Assembly (NCBI GenBank): GCA_003161435.1
Contig: PMOS01000033.1
Coordinates: forward strand, 16,289 to 67,158
DNA length: 50,870 nt
Origin: Vulcanimicrobiota bacterium
GTDB taxonomy: Bacteria; Vulcanimicrobiota; Vulcanimicrobiia; Vulcanimicrobiales; Vulcanimicrobiaceae
Reading direction: 5' to 3'
A program made the translations under genes and the position numbers. Shown here one piece after another: positions 20,470 through 28,767 of the stretch (position 1 is the stretch's first letter; each line of letters begins with the position of its first letter). The notes below the pieces were generated by a model. That model was not told where the DNA came from. It did no database searches and worked only from the letters and a program-made list of their open reading frames with translations.

Positions 20470-22353
20470 TTGATCGCTCGCAGCGTGGCCAAGGACTCGG
20501 CCTTCGTCCTCGTTCATCCACGGGGTCTGTTACTGCGCGCCGCCACGATCGAGGCGCTCGAGGCCGCCGGCATCCCTCACCACGCCGGAGGCTTCCCCTA
20601 CGCCGCCCGGCTCGCGCACCTGTCGATCGTGTACCTCGTCGAAGAGGAACATTTGCTCTCGCTCGGCCCGCGATCGACGGTCGAGCACGCGCTGGAGCTG
20701 ATCGCCGGCACCCACTCGGCGACCACCGTCGTCCTGGCCGAGGCCGGCTCGACGGCCGGCTGGCTGGCCGCTGACCCCAACGTGAGCGGCTGGGTCCTTT
20801 CGCCGCCCGACCCCGCCGCGCTGGTCGCCGCCGTGCGCGCGGCGGCCGCGACGCTGGCGGCGCGCGAGGACCGCCACGCGGCACGCGCCGAGAGCGAGCA
20901 GCTCTTGCAGATCGGCTTGGCGCTGTCGTCCGAACGCGACGTCACCAAACTGCAGCAGACGGTCGTCCGCAGCGCACGCGAGCTGACGCGCGCCGATTCC
21001 GGCTCGCTCTACCTGCTCGAAGACGGCCCCGGCGGCGAACGCGTGCTGCGGTTCGCGGTCGCTCAGACCGGTCCCGACGACCGGGGCGCCTATCTGGGCG
21101 CAGTGTTGCCGCTCTCGCGTTCGTCGATCTCCGGCTACGTCGCGCTCAGCGGCGAAACAGTGCGCATCGCCGATGCCTACGCCATTCGGGCCGGCGCCGA
21201 GTACCGCGTGAACCGCAGCTTCGATGAAGCGAACGGCTACCGCACGATGTCCGTCCTCGCCGTTCCGATGCGCGATCACGAGGAGGCGATCGTCGGCGTC
21301 ATCATGCTCATCAACCGCAAGCCCGAATTCGGCCTGCGCCTGACCTCGCCCGCCCACACCGAAGAAGTCGTCGGGCCGTTCTCTGAGCGCGACGAGCACG
21401 TGCTCTCCTCGCTCGCATCCCAAGCGGGCGTCGCGTTCGAGAACAAGACGCTGCTCGAGTCGATCGAGAACCTCTTCGAACAGTTCGTTCGCGCTTCGGT
21501 CAAGGCCATTGAAGTGCGCGACAAGTCAACGCAGGGCCATTCCTCGCGCGTCGCCGATCTCACCGTGATGCAAGCCGAAGCGGTGAACGCGATCGACTCG
21601 GGGGTCTTCGCCGACCTTCACTTCGACGTCGATCAGCTGCGCGAGATGCGTTATGCATCGCTGCTCCACGACTTCGGCAAGGTCGCCGTCCCCGAGTACA
21701 TCTTCGGCAAAGCCAAGAAGCTTCCCGACGGGCGCATCGATGCGATTCGCTTGCGCTTCCTGCTCGCCATCGAGCAAACATCCGACGATGCGCTGCGCGC
21801 CAAGCTGCGCGAGCTGCTGGCACAGGTCGAGCATGCCAACGAACCGCGAGTGATCTCGATGGAGCTCGGCGACGTGCTCGACGCGCTGGCGCCGCTGACG
21901 TACCGCGACTTCGACGGTGAGCGTCCCTTGCTCGACCCGTCCGAATTCGAGTTCCTGCGCATCCCGCGCGGCTCGCTCTCGGGCGATGAGCGCCGCAAGA
22001 TGGAGCAGCACGTCACTCAGTCGTTCTACTTCCTGCGCGAGATCCCGTGGAAGACGACGCCCTGGCGCCATGTCCCCGAGCTCGCTTATGGCCACCACGA
22101 GCAACTCGACGGAACCGGGTACCCGCGCGGGCTCAAGGGCTCCGAGATCGTCCCGCAGGTCAGGATGCTCACGATCAGCGACATCTTCGATGCGCTTACG
22201 GCGAACGACCGGCCGTACAAGGCTGCAATGCCCGTCGATCGTGCGCTCGACATTCTTGTGCGCGAGTTTGCGGATCGTGGGAAGATCGATCGGAATCTGC
22301 TCGATGTGTTCATCAGTAAGCGGGTGTTCGAACCGGTTCTCGCTGCTCGCTGA
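20470..22353 (+). CDS. GAF-HD-GYP cyclic-di-GMP phosphodiesterase
   Basis: A 627-residue cytoplasmic signalling protein. The N-terminus (about 10-130) has the alternating pattern of a degenerate receiver domain without an obvious phospho-acceptor Asp. A GAF domain spans about 145-330. The HD-GYP domain keeps its metal ligands and signature: His357 in GHSSR, His400-Asp401 in LLHDFGK, His514, HHE (542-544) and DGTGYP (547-552). An Arg/Glu-rich insertion (about 415-500) interrupts it. Active HD-GYPs linearise cyclic di-GMP. The start is TTG, with AGAGGAA about 7 bases upstream. It is divergent from the acc operon and single in its unit. The PilZ protein at 32302 is a possible receptor for the same messenger. 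Confidence 0.88.
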   Translation: MIARSVAKDSAFVLVHPRGLLLRAATIEALEAAGIPHHAGGFPYAARLAHLSIVYLVEEEHLLSLGPRSTVEHALELIAGTHSATTVVLAEAGSTAGWLAADPNVSGWVLSPPDPAALVAAVRAAAATLAAREDRHAARAESEQLLQIGLALSSERDVTKLQQTVVRSARELTRADSGSLYLLEDGPGGERVLRFAVAQTGPDDRGAYLGAVLPLSRSSISGYVALSGETVRIADAYAIRAGAEYRVNRSFDEANGYRTMSVLAVPMRDHEEAIVGVIMLINRKPEFGLRLTSPAHTEEVVGPFSERDEHVLSSLASQAGVAFENKTLLESIENLFEQFVRASVKAIEVRDKSTQGHSSRVADLTVMQAEAVNAIDSGVFADLHFDVDQLREMRYASLLHDFGKVAVPEYIFGKAKKLPDGRIDAIRLRFLLAIEQTSDDALRAKLRELLAQVEHANEPRVISMELGDVLDALAPLTYRDFDGERPLLDPSEFEFLRIPRGSLSGDERRKMEQHVTQSFYFLREIPWKTTPWRHVPELAYGHHEQLDGTGYPRGLKGSEIVPQVRMLTISDIFDALTANDRPYKAAMPVDRALDILVREFADRGKIDRNLLDVFISKRVFEPVLAAR

Positions 22354-22370
22354 CGCTACTTGGTGGTTGG

Positions 22371-22400
22371 GCGGGTGGTGCGCATGTGCGCACCACCCGC
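22371..22400 (+). terminator. Strong hairpin after the HD-GYP gene
   Basis: A perfect 14-bp inverted repeat around a two-base centre, starting 17 bases past the stop. No T-run follows, so it is either a Rho-assisted terminator or a 3'-end stabiliser. Confidence 0.6.
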
Positions 22401-22500
22401 CCCGGCACCATTGCCGTGCAGGTAAAAAAAGAGAGGGATGGTGGAGTTGCCCCTACGCGCTGGGTGGATGCCGAGGGGAAAGGTGAGCACGCCAATTGGC

Positions 22501-22649
22501 GTCATGTTGAGCGTGTCGAAGCATGAACGATGGTGCCGTTCAATCGCCCGAGCGTGACGTTGTCTTGATGGCGGCGTCGTGCTGAGCCTGCGACGCGTTG
22601 GGTTTCGGCTTGGCTGCGTCGTTCGTCCCTCGACAGGCTCGGGATGACG
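22501..22649. repeat. Two further TTCGAC-NN-GCTCA-type repeats, in opposite orientation
   Basis: Copies at 22501-22524 (inverted) and 22627-22649 (direct, reading CTCGACAGGCTCGGG) resemble those at 199 and 254. They lie in the 656-base gene-free stretch 22354-23009, which otherwise holds the hairpin at 22371 and the large structured repeat at 22840. No gene was found there. Confidence 0.5.
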
Positions 22650-22839
22650 TTGAAAGCGAGCTCGTGTTGAAGAGCCGGCGCGTAACGCCCGGCGTGCTCA
22701 CCGATCGCGGCTTCACGTTCGCATTTCCGACCCGGCACGCCGCGGCACGCGGTCTTTGCGAGCGGTGGCGAGCCACGAGCACTAGACGATGTTTGGTCGA
22801 CTCGCGATAACGGTGATTTGCCGTGAGATCTTCGTGACG

Positions 22840-22988
22840 TGGGTGTGGGGGCGTGCACGTGCGCGGCGGGGCGTTTCGCAGCGAGCGGCGCCCGGAGGGC
22901 GAAGAGCGAGCGAAGAACCGAGTGAGCGGAGCCGCAGGAAGCGGCGCAGCGAGCGTCCCCGCCGCACACGTGCACGCCCCCACACCCA
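22840..22988 (+). repeat. Large structured repeat, copy 1 (core in plus orientation)
   Basis: Two 32-nt arms (22840-22871 and 22957-22988) are complementary at 31 of 32 positions and enclose an 85-nt core. The core begins CGTTTCGCAGCGAGCGG and ends GCGAGCGT, and is shared with the copies at 30800 and 31056. It holds small hairpins around GGA loops, including a 4-bp stem of GCCC with GGGC. The element has no open reading frame of its own and lies between convergent transcription units. Confidence 0.8.
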
Positions 22989-23009
22989 CACGCCACGCAA
23001 CCGGTCGAA

Positions 23010-23669
23010 CTAAGGCCGGTAGATGAGGCCGATGCTGACGACGGGGACGACGATGTGCGTCCGCAACTCCCCTTGGAGCCGATTGAGGTCGGCCTGAAAC
23101 GCGGGGTTCGCGTTCAGCGGACCGCCGGCCGTCGCGTTCGAGACACCGTTGCGGACGAGGACGCCGCCGTCGATGTCGAGGGCGAGGCCTTTCACGATTC
23201 CGGTTCCGGTGCCGACGCCGGCGTAGATCGACGGCCGGTTGAAGCTCACGCGCGCCAGCACTTGGCCTGCGCCCGCGGATGAGTACACGCCGTTGCCGAC
23301 TTGGATCAGCGCGGATTGCGCGCGCGCTACGTTGTCGATGCGATCGTTGCCGAACACGAGGCCGCCGCTGATGCGGTAGCGCCCACCGTACGGGCGGAAG
23401 TCGCCGATCACGCCGAAGTTGTTGTAGCGGGTCGTCGTCGTGTACGGTGTGCCGTCGTACGACGATTGGTTCGTGACGCTGAGCGCCCCGGTCGTAACGC
23501 GTACGCTGAAGTCGTACAGCAGCGGCTTCTCGAGTGTGATGCCGTCACCGATCGTGCTGGCGTGAACGCCGTAGGAGAGCGACGAGAAGAGATCGGCCCG
23601 AGCAGCGGCCGGGAGCGCGGTGATGCCGACTGCGAGAGCGGCCCCCAGCAGGCCTGCGACGCGACTCAT
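23010..23669 (-). CDS. Putative outer-membrane beta-barrel protein
   Basis: A 219-residue protein with a signal peptide (MSRVAGLLGAALAVGITALP, cleaved near ARA-D). The remainder alternates Tyr/Phe/Val with polar residues in many short strands (YDFSVRVTTGALSVTNQSSY, YNNFGVIGDFRPYG) and ends with VSIGLIYRP, an aromatic-rich final strand typical of barrels inserted by BamA. The family is unknown. The ATG sits in an ATGA overlap with the folK start of the run, that is, it is the last gene of the long pterin gene cluster. A metabolic link is not evident. Confidence 0.65.
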   Translation of the reverse strand: MSRVAGLLGAALAVGITALPAAARADLFSSLSYGVHASTIGDGITLEKPLLYDFSVRVTTGALSVTNQSSYDGTPYTTTTRYNNFGVIGDFRPYGGRYRISGGLVFGNDRIDNVARAQSALIQVGNGVYSSAGAGQVLARVSFNRPSIYAGVGTGTGIVKGLALDIDGGVLVRNGVSNATAGGPLNANPAFQADLNRLQGELRTHIVVPVVSIGLIYRP

Positions 23670-24130
23670 TGCGGGCGGAGTTCGACGACGGCGGCCCGCT
23701 CTCCGGGCGGCAACGCGTCGCGCAGCGCCACGAAGCGCGGATCGATCTCGGCGAGCGGCACGAGCGCGAAGGCGCGCTCGCTCAGCCGTGCGTGCGGGAT
23801 CGTGAGGTCGGGTTCGTCGACCCGCTCGTCACCATAGGCCAAGATGTCGAGGTCGAGCACCCGCGGCCCCCAGCGATACGTCGCGATCCGGCCCGATTCA
23901 CGCTCGATCTGCTTGAGCGCGCCCAGTAGCGCGCGGGGTGCAAGCGCCGTCTCGACCAGCGCGGCGGCGTTGACGAACGGCGCCTGTTCGATGACGCCCC
24001 AAGGCACGCTGCGATAGAGGGCCGACCGGGCGACGACGCTGCCGAGTTCCGCGAGCCGTTCGAGCGCGCCGCGAACGTGCGCTTTGGCGTCGCCTTCGTT
24101 CGAACCGAGGCCGATCGCCGCGCGCGTCAC
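23666..24130 (-). CDS. folK: 2-amino-4-hydroxy-6-hydroxymethyldihydropteridine pyrophosphokinase
   Basis: A 154-residue enzyme that transfers pyrophosphate from ATP to hydroxymethyldihydropterin. Family landmarks: IGLGSNEGD at the N-terminus, PFVNAAALVET, and the signature RWGPRVLDLDILAYGDE, then LTIPHARLSERAFALVPLAEI. The start is GTG, in a GTGA overlap with the folB stop. A much longer open frame on the same strand is only an extension through folB. Confidence 0.95.
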   Translation of the reverse strand: MTRAAIGLGSNEGDAKAHVRGALERLAELGSVVARSALYRSVPWGVIEQAPFVNAAALVETALAPRALLGALKQIERESGRIATYRWGPRVLDLDILAYGDERVDEPDLTIPHARLSERAFALVPLAEIDPRFVALRDALPPGERAAVVELRPQ

Positions 24131-24528
24131 GCCTTCGGCCGCTTGCGCCGCTTTTTCGATTTCGACGTGCGCACCTTCGACAACGACACACTCGGCGTGG
24201 CGCCGTCGAGCAGTCCCGGCTTCGCGATCGTCACGCTTGCCAGCGCGATCTTCTGGTCGAGCATCACCGCGCTGAGGATCGACTCGCCGAGCCGCTCGAG
24301 AAGTCGATAGCGCTCGGTCGCGACGAGCCGGGTGACGAGCGCATGGAGCGCGGCGTAGTCGACCGTGTCGCTGAGCGCGTCGCTGGTGCGCGCGGCGCGC
24401 ACGTCTACCATCAGGTGGAGCTCGATGTCGAGTGGTTGCGGGACGTCCTGTTCGCCGGCATTCGCACCATGCCGTCCCCACGCGCGAATTCCGCGCAGCG
24501 CGATCGATTCGAGTGAGCCGTTCTTCAC
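24127..24528 (-). CDS. folB: Dihydroneopterin aldolase
   Basis: A 133-residue tunnelling-fold enzyme. SIALRGIRAWGRHGANAGEQ contains the substrate-binding start of the family, VDYAALHALV and LLERLGESI follow, with the catalytic lysine region near IAKPGLLDGA. A basic tail of about 15 residues (SKSKKRRKRPKA) is longer than usual. The start is GTG, fixed by a GTGA overlap with folP. It produces hydroxymethyldihydropterin for FolK. Confidence 0.92.
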   Translation of the reverse strand: MKNGSLESIALRGIRAWGRHGANAGEQDVPQPLDIELHLMVDVRAARTSDALSDTVDYAALHALVTRLVATERYRLLERLGESILSAVMLDQKIALASVTIAKPGLLDGATPSVSLSKVRTSKSKKRRKRPKA

Positions 24529-25397
24529 GGCAGGCGTTCGGTCCAACCGTCAGGACGCCAGCCGCGGACGATGGCGTCTGCGACGCGCACGACGTCGCGC
24601 TGCTCGGCGACGTCGTGAACGCGCACGATGTCGATCCCGGCGGCGGCGGCGAGCGCCACCGTGGCGGCGGTTCCGAAGGCCCGCTCGTCGACGCTGCGTC
24701 CGGTGAGCTTCCCGATGGTCGACTTGCGCGACGTGCCGATCAGCGTCGGAAAGCCGAGCGCTACGAGCCGGTCGAGCGCGTGCAGCAGCGCGAGGTTGTG
24801 CTCGGGGAGCTTCCCGAACCCGATGCCGGGATCGAGCACGACGTGCTCGGCCGGGATGCCGGCGCGCGTGCACCGGTGCGCGGCGTCGCGCAGAAACGCC
24901 AGCACCTCGTCGACCACGTCGCGTTCGTAGACCGCGACGGCCTTGTTGTGCATCACCACGATCGGCGATGCCGTTTCGACACACGCCGCGATGAGATCGT
25001 CGGGCGCACCCCAGATCGAGTTGAGCAAGTCGCCGCCGGCGGCATGCGCGTCGCGAAAGACCTGCGCCTTGAACGTGTCGACCGAGACGATCGCTTGCGG
25101 GGCGGCGGCACGCAAGGCGGCGACGGCCGGGAGCAGACGCCCGCGCTCGGTCGCGGTGTCGATCGGCTGATATCCCGGCCGCGTCGATTCGGCGCCGACG
25201 TCGATGAGATCGGCGCCTTGAGCGAGTTGCGCCAGAGCGTGCTCGACGGCCGCAGCGGTGTCGGGGTGCCCGTCGCCCGAGAACGAGTCGGGCGAAACGT
25301 TGACGATCCCCATCACGTAGGTGCGCGCACCCCACGGCAACGCGCGTCCCGCCAGCCGCAGTGCGCCGCGGTCGGAGGACGTGACGCGGTCGTTCAT
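24525..25397 (-). CDS. folP: Dihydropteroate synthase
   Basis: A 290-residue TIM barrel joining pterin pyrophosphate to p-aminobenzoate. Signatures: MGIVNVSPDSFSGDG near residue 30, DVGAESTRPG, VSVDTFKAQV, LDPGIGFGK and PTLIGTSRKSTIG. It is the target enzyme of sulfonamides. The ATG lies two bases after the folC stop; a longer open frame upstream overlaps folC and is less likely. Confidence 0.95.
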   Translation of the reverse strand: MNDRVTSSDRGALRLAGRALPWGARTYVMGIVNVSPDSFSGDGHPDTAAAVEHALAQLAQGADLIDVGAESTRPGYQPIDTATERGRLLPAVAALRAAAPQAIVSVDTFKAQVFRDAHAAGGDLLNSIWGAPDDLIAACVETASPIVVMHNKAVAVYERDVVDEVLAFLRDAAHRCTRAGIPAEHVVLDPGIGFGKLPEHNLALLHALDRLVALGFPTLIGTSRKSTIGKLTGRSVDERAFGTAATVALAAAAGIDIVRVHDVAEQRDVVRVADAIVRGWRPDGWTERLP

Positions 25398-25399
25398 CT

Positions 25400-26722
25400 T
25401 CACACGCTCGAAGAGGACTGCACGTTTGCCATCCACCACTCGCGCAGCTCGGCGACGACGAAGGTCGACCCGGTCACGACGATGATCGTGTCGGCATCCG
25501 CATTGCGGCGCGCGATCGCGAACGCTTCGACGGGATCCGAGATCGCACGGCCCCAGGCGCCCATCTCGTCGGCAATCGAAGCGAGTCGCTGCGGCCGCGA
25601 CGACGTGCGTCCCGCCGCGGCGAACGTCGTGAACGTAAACGAGCCCTGCAGGGCCAGGAACGGCTCGATCACCTTGGCGGCGTCCTTCGAATCACCGATC
25701 GCCATCACGAACGCGAAGCGGCGGCCGGGGAACGTTTCTTGCAGCGCGCGGGCCAGGTGCGAGGCCTTGTCGCCGTTGTGGGCGATGTCGAACACGACGC
25801 CCGGATGTGAGGGGAAGAACTCCATGCGGCCGGGGATGACGGTGCGCGCGAAGCCGGCTTCGATCTGCGCGCGGGTCGGGCGCAGATCGTCGCCGAGTTG
25901 CTCGAGCGCGCGAATCGCCGTCGCAGCGTTCTCTCGCTGGAAGCTTCCGAGGACGGGGAGCGAGATCTCGTAGCGGTCGACCGGCGTCACGACGGCGAAC
26001 GACTGGCCGTACCGCTCGCCGCGATACGGTTCGATCGTCACGGTGTCGGCGACCGAGATGAACGGGGCGCCCACATCGGCGCAAGCGACTTCGATTGCGC
26101 GGCGGGCGCCGGGATCGCGCACGAAGCTCACCAGCGGCACGCCGGCTTTCGCGATCCCCGCCTTGTCGCGCGCAATCTCCACAACCGTCTCGCCCAAGAT
26201 GTCGGTGTGGTCGAGCGCGACGTTGGTGATGACCGAAACCCGTGGTCGCAGGACGTTGGTGCCGTCGAGCCTTCCGCCGACGCCGGCTTCGATCACCGCG
26301 ACGTCGACCTCGCAGCGCGCGAACCACAGAAATGCGAGCGCGAGCAACGTCTCGTAGTACGTCGGCCGCCCGTGCTCGTACGAGACGCGCTCGACGGCCG
26401 ATTGCATCTCGCCGAGCAGTTCGCCGAAATCGTCCTCGGAGATCGCGACACCGTTGACGCGTGCGCGTTCGGTCACGCTGTTGAGGTGCGGTTTGGTGTG
26501 CAATCCCGTACGGCGCCCCGAAGCCTCCAGCGCGGCGGCGATCATCGTCGCGGTCGATCCCTTCCCGCTCGTGCCGGCGATGTGAATCGTCGGGTAACGG
26601 TCCTGCGGGTCACCGAGCGCGGCCAGGAACGCGTGGATCCGCTCGAGGCGGTTGGGCATCCGCCGCGACGCGTTCTCGTTGATCAGTCCCAGCAGGTAGG
26701 ACTGCGCCGACTGGAAGGTCAC
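25400..26722 (-). CDS. folC: Bifunctional folylpolyglutamate synthase/dihydrofolate synthase
   Basis: A 440-residue Mur-ligase-type enzyme: ATP loop HIAGTSGKGSTATM, then AVIEAGVGGRLDGTN, TNVALDHTDILG and the C-terminal FDIAHNGDKASH (a variant of the usual AHN motif). It glutamylates folate. GTG 26722 is in a GTGA overlap with the mog stop and gives the family N-terminus (SYLLGLINENASRRMPNRLE). The long upstream extension of the frame is spurious. Confidence 0.93.
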   Translation of the reverse strand: MTFQSAQSYLLGLINENASRRMPNRLERIHAFLAALGDPQDRYPTIHIAGTSGKGSTATMIAAALEASGRRTGLHTKPHLNSVTERARVNGVAISEDDFGELLGEMQSAVERVSYEHGRPTYYETLLALAFLWFARCEVDVAVIEAGVGGRLDGTNVLRPRVSVITNVALDHTDILGETVVEIARDKAGIAKAGVPLVSFVRDPGARRAIEVACADVGAPFISVADTVTIEPYRGERYGQSFAVVTPVDRYEISLPVLGSFQRENAATAIRALEQLGDDLRPTRAQIEAGFARTVIPGRMEFFPSHPGVVFDIAHNGDKASHLARALQETFPGRRFAFVMAIGDSKDAAKVIEPFLALQGSFTFTTFAAAGRTSSRPQRLASIADEMGAWGRAISDPVEAFAIARRNADADTIIVVTGSTFVVAELREWWMANVQSSSSV

Positions 26723-27225
26723 GCTTCGTGATACCCCGGCGGGTGGGCATCTGTTGCGATGCCGGCAAGCTGATCGAGTGCGTGCGGAAGTGCACCGGCG
26801 ATGGCATCCAGCGTCTCGCGGACGGCCTTGGGACTGCCCGGCAGGTTCACGATCAACGAACGGTTTCGTACGCCGGCAACCGCGCGCGAGAGCATCGCGG
26901 CACGCGTCACGCGCAGCGATGCCGCACGCATCGCTTCGGCGATCCCCGGCACCTCGAAGTCGAGCACTGCCGCCGTCGCCTGCGGCGTGCGGTCGCGCTG
27001 GGTCAGTCCGGTTCCCCCAGCGGTGAGAACGAGCCGAGTCGTACCCTCGCACAACTCGATCAACGCGGCCTGCAGCGCGGCCGCATCGTCGGGCAGGATC
27101 CGTTCGTCGTCGACTTCGAACCGGTCGCCGGTCAGCGCTTCTTTGACGGCTGGGATGCATCCGTCCGGACGCTCGCCCGAGTGAGCGCGATCAGACAACA
27201 CGATCACCGCGACGCGATGCTGCAT
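26719..27225 (-). CDS. mog: Molybdopterin adenylyltransferase (MoaB/Mog family)
   Basis: A 168-residue MoCF-domain protein: VAVIVLSDRAHSGERPDG at the N-terminus, LVLTAGGTGLTQRDRTPQAT with the conserved glycine-rich turn, and SLIVNLPGSPKAVRETLDAI. The family adenylylates molybdopterin before molybdate insertion. It overlaps moaC by one base and folC by four. moaB and mog homologues are hard to separate by eye. Confidence 0.9.
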   Translation of the reverse strand: MQHRVAVIVLSDRAHSGERPDGCIPAVKEALTGDRFEVDDERILPDDAAALQAALIELCEGTTRLVLTAGGTGLTQRDRTPQATAAVLDFEVPGIAEAMRAASLRVTRAAMLSRAVAGVRNRSLIVNLPGSPKAVRETLDAIAGALPHALDQLAGIATDAHPPGYHEA

Positions 27226-27722
27226 CACGACGCCTCGCCGTTGACGGCCAAGCTCCAGTCGCCGGATTTTCCGCCGGTCTTCTCGATCAGCCGCACGCTC
27301 TCGACCACGATCCCTTTGTCGAGCGCCTTGCACATGTCGTAGATGGTGAGTGCGGCCACGCTCGCCGCGATCATCGCCTCCATCTCGACGCCGGTCGGAC
27401 CGACGGTCGTCGCGCGGCTGGCGATGCGCAGCGTCGTCGCATCGTCCCACGTGAACGAGACGTCGACCGCTCCGAGCGCGATCGGATGCGCCAACGGGAT
27501 CAGCTCGTCGGTCCGCTTGGCGGCCATGATACCCGCCAGTTGCGCGGCGGAGAACGCGTCACCCTTCGCCAGCGTCGCGGTGCGCAGCGCTTCAGCGGCG
27601 GCGGCGTTCAGCCGCACCCGCGCCTCGGCGCGCGCCATGCGCGCCGTCGCGACCTTCGCGCCGACGTCGACCATCGTCAGCGAACCGTCTGCGCGCACGT
27701 GCGAGAGCTTCGCGTCGCTCAT
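27225..27722 (-). CDS. moaC: Cyclic pyranopterin monophosphate synthase MoaC
   Basis: A 165-residue protein of standard length. MVDVGAK at the start, KRTDELIPLAHPIALG in the middle, GVEMEAMIAASVAALTIYDM and the C-terminal LIEKTGGKSG are all conserved MoaC segments. With MoaA it converts GTP to cyclic pyranopterin. moaA is not in the window. ATGA overlap with the cysK-like gene upstream. Confidence 0.95.
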   Translation of the reverse strand: MSDAKLSHVRADGSLTMVDVGAKVATARMARAEARVRLNAAAAEALRTATLAKGDAFSAAQLAGIMAAKRTDELIPLAHPIALGAVDVSFTWDDATTLRIASRATTVGPTGVEMEAMIAASVAALTIYDMCKALDKGIVVESVRLIEKTGGKSGDWSLAVNGEAS

Positions 27723-28741
27723 AGGAACGCGAGATCCTGCGCGAAGGGCACAACGTCGTTCTCGCGCAGCCAGTCGTCGTCGTACAACCGCGAGCGATAA
27801 CGTTCACCGCCGTCGCACAGTACCGTGACGACGACGCTGTCGCTCGGCAGCGTCCGCGCATACCGCGCCGCCGCAGCGACGTTGAGTGCCGCTGAGCCGC
27901 CGACGAACAACCCCTCGGCGCGCAGCAGCCAGTGCGCCATCTCCACCAGCGTGCGATCGTCGACGCGCAGCGCGTCGTCGACCGGCGCGCCGTCGAAGTT
28001 CGCCGTGATCCGCTTGATCCCGATCCCTTCGGCGTTCGAATCGCCCTCGGTCGCGAGCTCGCCCGTCTTCACGTAGCTGAAGAGCGCGGAGCCATACGGA
28101 TCGGCGAGCACGACCGCGATGCTCGGATCGTACGCCTTGAGCGCGAGCCCGACGCCGGCGATCGTCCCGCCGGTCCCCGCCGCCGCGACGAACGCGTTGA
28201 GCTCACCGCCCGTCTGCGCGATGATCTCCGGCCCGGTGGTCGCTTCGTGCGCCGCTCGGTTGGCCGTGTTCTCGAACTGGTTCGACCAGACCGCGCCGGG
28301 GATCGACTCCGCGATGCGGCGCGCGGCGTGGTAGTAGTTGGCATCGTTGGTGAACGGCACAGCCGCGACGACGTGCAGCTCCGCCCCGAACGTGCGCAAC
28401 AGCCCGTACTTCTCGGCCGCTTGATCGTCGGGCATCACGATCACGGTGCGGTACCCGCGCGCGTTCCCCACCAGCGCCAACCCGATCCCGGTGTTCCCCG
28501 CCGTTCCTTCGACGACCGTGCCGCCCGGCGCGAGCAGTCCGCGGCGTTCGAAGTCTTCGATGATGCCACGCGCCGCTCGATCCTTCACCGAGCCGCCGGG
28601 GTTGAGGAACTCGGCCTTCCCCAGGATCGTCCGCCCGATCGCCGCCGAAAGCTTCGGCAGCGCGATCAAGGGCGTGTTGCCGATCGCATCGACGAAACCG
28701 TCGCGCACGGCGGCGGGGTTGCTGAGTGAGGGTTTCGGCAC
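27719..28741 (-). CDS. PLP-dependent cysteine synthase/cystathionine beta-synthase family enzyme
   Basis: About 340 residues, fold-type II PLP family. IGNTPLIALPKL opens the domain, the Schiff-base lysine is in NPGGSVKDRAARG (Lys53), VEGTAGNTGIGLAL binds the substrate carboxylate, and AAAGTGGTIAGVG holds the PLP phosphate. The late segment EGIGIKRI and the catalytic-site tail GGSAALNVAA are typical of O-acetylserine sulfhydrylase and related CBS-like enzymes. GTG 28741 is the likely start. Only 26 bases separate it from the divergent gene at 28768, so their promoters must lie inside each other's coding DNA. Confidence 0.85.
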   Translation of the reverse strand: MPKPSLSNPAAVRDGFVDAIGNTPLIALPKLSAAIGRTILGKAEFLNPGGSVKDRAARGIIEDFERRGLLAPGGTVVEGTAGNTGIGLALVGNARGYRTVIVMPDDQAAEKYGLLRTFGAELHVVAAVPFTNDANYYHAARRIAESIPGAVWSNQFENTANRAAHEATTGPEIIAQTGGELNAFVAAAGTGGTIAGVGLALKAYDPSIAVVLADPYGSALFSYVKTGELATEGDSNAEGIGIKRITANFDGAPVDDALRVDDRTLVEMAHWLLRAEGLFVGGSAALNVAAAARYARTLPSDSVVVTVLCDGGERYRSRLYDDDWLRENDVVPFAQDLAFL

Positions 28742-28767
28742 GGTGCGGTGAACGTCGTCCGGCGAGG

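Noticed and set aside
22320..22360. tRNA T-arm-like word GTTCGAA at 22327
   Set aside because: It lies inside the last codons of the HD-GYP gene and no acceptor stem or anticodon arm can be folded around it.
22840..22988. Structured repeat as a simple Rho-independent terminator
   Set aside because: No T-run follows either arm, the stem is far too long, and the conserved 85-nt core would serve no purpose in a terminator.
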